Origin: Janibacter cremeus
Lineage (GTDB): Bacteria > Actinomycetota > Actinomycetes > Actinomycetales > Dermatophilaceae
Direction: 5' to 3'
Assembly (NCBI RefSeq): GCF_029395675.1
Contig: NZ_CP115184.1
Span: forward strand, 496,001 to 560,000
Length of the DNA stretch: 64,000 nt
Shown here: in pieces, positions 62,353 to 64,000 of the stretch
Layout of the letters: each line of letters starts with the position of its first letter
Numbering within the stretch: position 1 is the first letter of the stretch
Position numbers and translations under genes: made by a program
Notes under the pieces: model-generated
The model's database searches: none
What the model saw: only the letters and a program-made list of their open reading frames with translations
What the model was told of the DNA's origin: nothing

Positions 62353-63302
62353 AGGACGTTGATGCGTTCATCGACGATCACCGCGATGAGCATGGGGTCG
62401 AGCCGATCTGCACCACCTTGGCCGAGGCCGGGGTCCAGATCGCCCCGAGTTCGTACTACGCCCGCAAGGCCCGGCCGCCCTCGGCGCGGGCTCGTCGCGA
62501 CGCGGTGCTGGACGAGCGGCTGGCGATGGTGCACGAGGACAACATGGGCGTGTACGGAGTGCGCAAGATGTGGAAGACGATCAACCGGCTCTACCCGGGC
62601 GAGCAGGTGGCCCGGTGCACCGTGGAGCGCCGGATGCGCGCGCTGGGATTGGCGGGGGTCACCAACGCCAGGTCGACCCGCACGACCCGCCCAGCTCCGG
62701 CGGCGGACGCGCGCCCGCAGGACAGGGTCAACCGCGACTTCACCGCCGCGGCGCCCGACCAACGATGGGTCGCAGACATCACCTACGTCCCGACGTGGGC
62801 AGGGTTCGTCTACGTCGCGTTCGTCATGGACCTCTTCTCCCGGCGGATCGTGGGCTGGCGGGTGTCGACGTCGCTGCGCACCGACCTCGCGCTGGACGCC
62901 CTCGAGCACGCCATCTGGACCCGGCAACGTGACCAGCGTGACCTGTCTGCGCTGATCCACCACAGCGATCACGGCTGTCAATACCTGTCGATTCGCTACA
63001 CCGAGCGCCTCGCCGAGGCCGGCATCGAGGCCTCCGTGGGATCCGTGGGCGATTCCTACGACAACGCCGCTGCCGAGGCATTGAACAAGCTCTACAAGAA
63101 GGAACTCATCTGGCGCCGGGGACCCTGGAGCGGCCTCGACGCCGTCGAGATCGCCACCCTCGAATGGGTCGACTGGTACAACAATTCACGACTTCACGGC
63201 CACTGCGGAGACATCCCGCCCGCCGAGCTCGAAGCCACCTACTACGCTGACACGACCACCGACCCGGCAACCGCCGAGACGGCACAACCCGCCCTCCACT
63301 AA
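62322..63302 (+). CDS. IS3 family transposase OrfB (DDE integrase)
   Basis: About 326 codons in the -1 frame, 294 from the first in-frame start at 62418. The HTH_21 region is MGVYGVRKMWKTINRLYPGE. The rve integrase core has Asp in VADITYVPTWAGF, Asp in HHSDHGCQYLS and Glu in AAAEALNKLYKKELI, the DDE triad. The C-terminal WVDWYNNSRLHGHCGDIPP is standard. The gene looks intact, so the IS could still be active. Confidence 0.92.
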   Translation, partial: FCAGGARPPLKDVDAFIDDHRDEHGVEPICTTLAEAGVQIAPSSYYARKARPPSARARRDAVLDERLAMVHEDNMGVYGVRKMWKTINRLYPGEQVARCTVERRMRALGLAGVTNARSTRTTRPAPAADARPQDRVNRDFTAAAPDQRWVADITYVPTWAGFVYVAFVMDLFSRRIVGWRVSTSLRTDLALDALEHAIWTRQRDQRDLSALIHHSDHGCQYLSIRYTERLAEAGIEASVGSVGDSYDNAAAEALNKLYKKELIWRRGPWSGLDAVEIATLEWVDWYNNSRLHGHCGDIPPAELEATYYADTTTDPATAETAQPALH

Positions 63303-63317
63303 ACCCGGGGCGATCCA
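63292..63317 (-). repeat. IS3 right inverted repeat
   Basis: CCCGGGGCGATCCA at 63304-63317 is the exact inverted match of the left end, with CCCTCCAC further in (63292-63299). The orfB stop lies inside this repeat. Confidence 0.85.
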
Positions 63318-63320
63318 CAG

Positions 63321-64000
<680 letters not shown>

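Larger units (their letters stand above)
61980..63317 (+). mobile_element. IS3-family insertion sequence, 1338 bp
   Basis: Bounded by imperfect inverted repeats and containing orfA and orfB in the -1 frame relation usual for IS3. Flanking triplets are TGC (left) and CAG (right), so no target-site duplication is visible. The left flank is the recombinase module; the right flank is the middle of a P-type ATPase gene. Confidence 0.88.

Noticed and set aside
61977-63320. A 3-bp target duplication for the IS3 element
   Set aside because: Left TGC and right CAG do not match, even when the repeat boundary is shifted by one or two bases.

Overview
The window is very GC-rich bacterial chromosome with actinobacterial gene order. 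A complete division and cell-wall (dcw) cluster has no ftsA and ends in sepF-yggT-divIVA. MurE carries the DNPR motif of meso-diaminopimelate-adding enzymes. GTG starts, 4-nt ATGA/GTGA overlaps and TANNNT -10 boxes are common. An upstream moxR-DUF58-transglutaminase operon and a downstream traR/dksA-lspA-rluD-dnaE block suit Micrococcales, most likely the Intrasporangiaceae/Janibacter neighbourhood. That placement is an inference from gene content.

Layout. 1-523 (-): 3'-cut TauE/SafE sulfite exporter behind a CsoR/CstR-like operator. 707-5202 (-): moxR, DUF58 and transglutaminase genes. 5203-5537: divergent control region with three MraZ-like boxes. 5538-24983 (+): mraZ, rsmH, ftsL, ftsI, murE, murF, mraY, murD, ftsW, murG, murC, ftsQ, ftsZ, pgeF, yggS, sepF, yggT, divIVA, closed by a perfect 15-bp terminator hairpin. 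25192-27307 (+): traR/dksA, lspA, rluD. 27312-28087 (-): small XRE regulator plus DUF2975 membrane protein. 28223-29767 (-): acyl-CoA ligase. 29947-37094 (+): dnaE interrupted by a 450-residue intein with a LAGLIDADG endonuclease, then oligopeptidase B. 37232-38179 (-): AbiEi-like/DUF559 protein with a related 44-nt hairpin on each side.

38436-49340 is an acyl-CoA catabolic island. Seven tightly packed minus-strand genes (TIGR03084 protein, AtuA, acyl-CoA dehydrogenase, carboxyltransferase, biotin carboxylase, enoyl-CoA hydratase, TetR) diverge from a second acyl-CoA dehydrogenase and an SDR across a palindromic operator. The set resembles the acyclic terpene (atu) or leucine/isovalerate (liu) carboxylation pathways, but no lyase gene is present. 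49344-58107 holds a DUF4185 lipoprotein, a flavodoxin-like protein, an ABC exporter with its two-component system, a MOSC protein, an MFS transporter and an Excalibur lipoprotein.

58104-64000 is a scar of mobile DNA. An HNH nuclease gene has lost its 5' end at the edge of a Tn554-like module of two tyrosine recombinases. The third gene of that module appears to be interrupted after about eleven codons by a 1.34-kb IS3-family element. The far side of the IS is the C-terminal half of a heavy-metal P1B-ATPase. The IS has no target duplication, so its two flanks were probably joined by a deletion or recombination.
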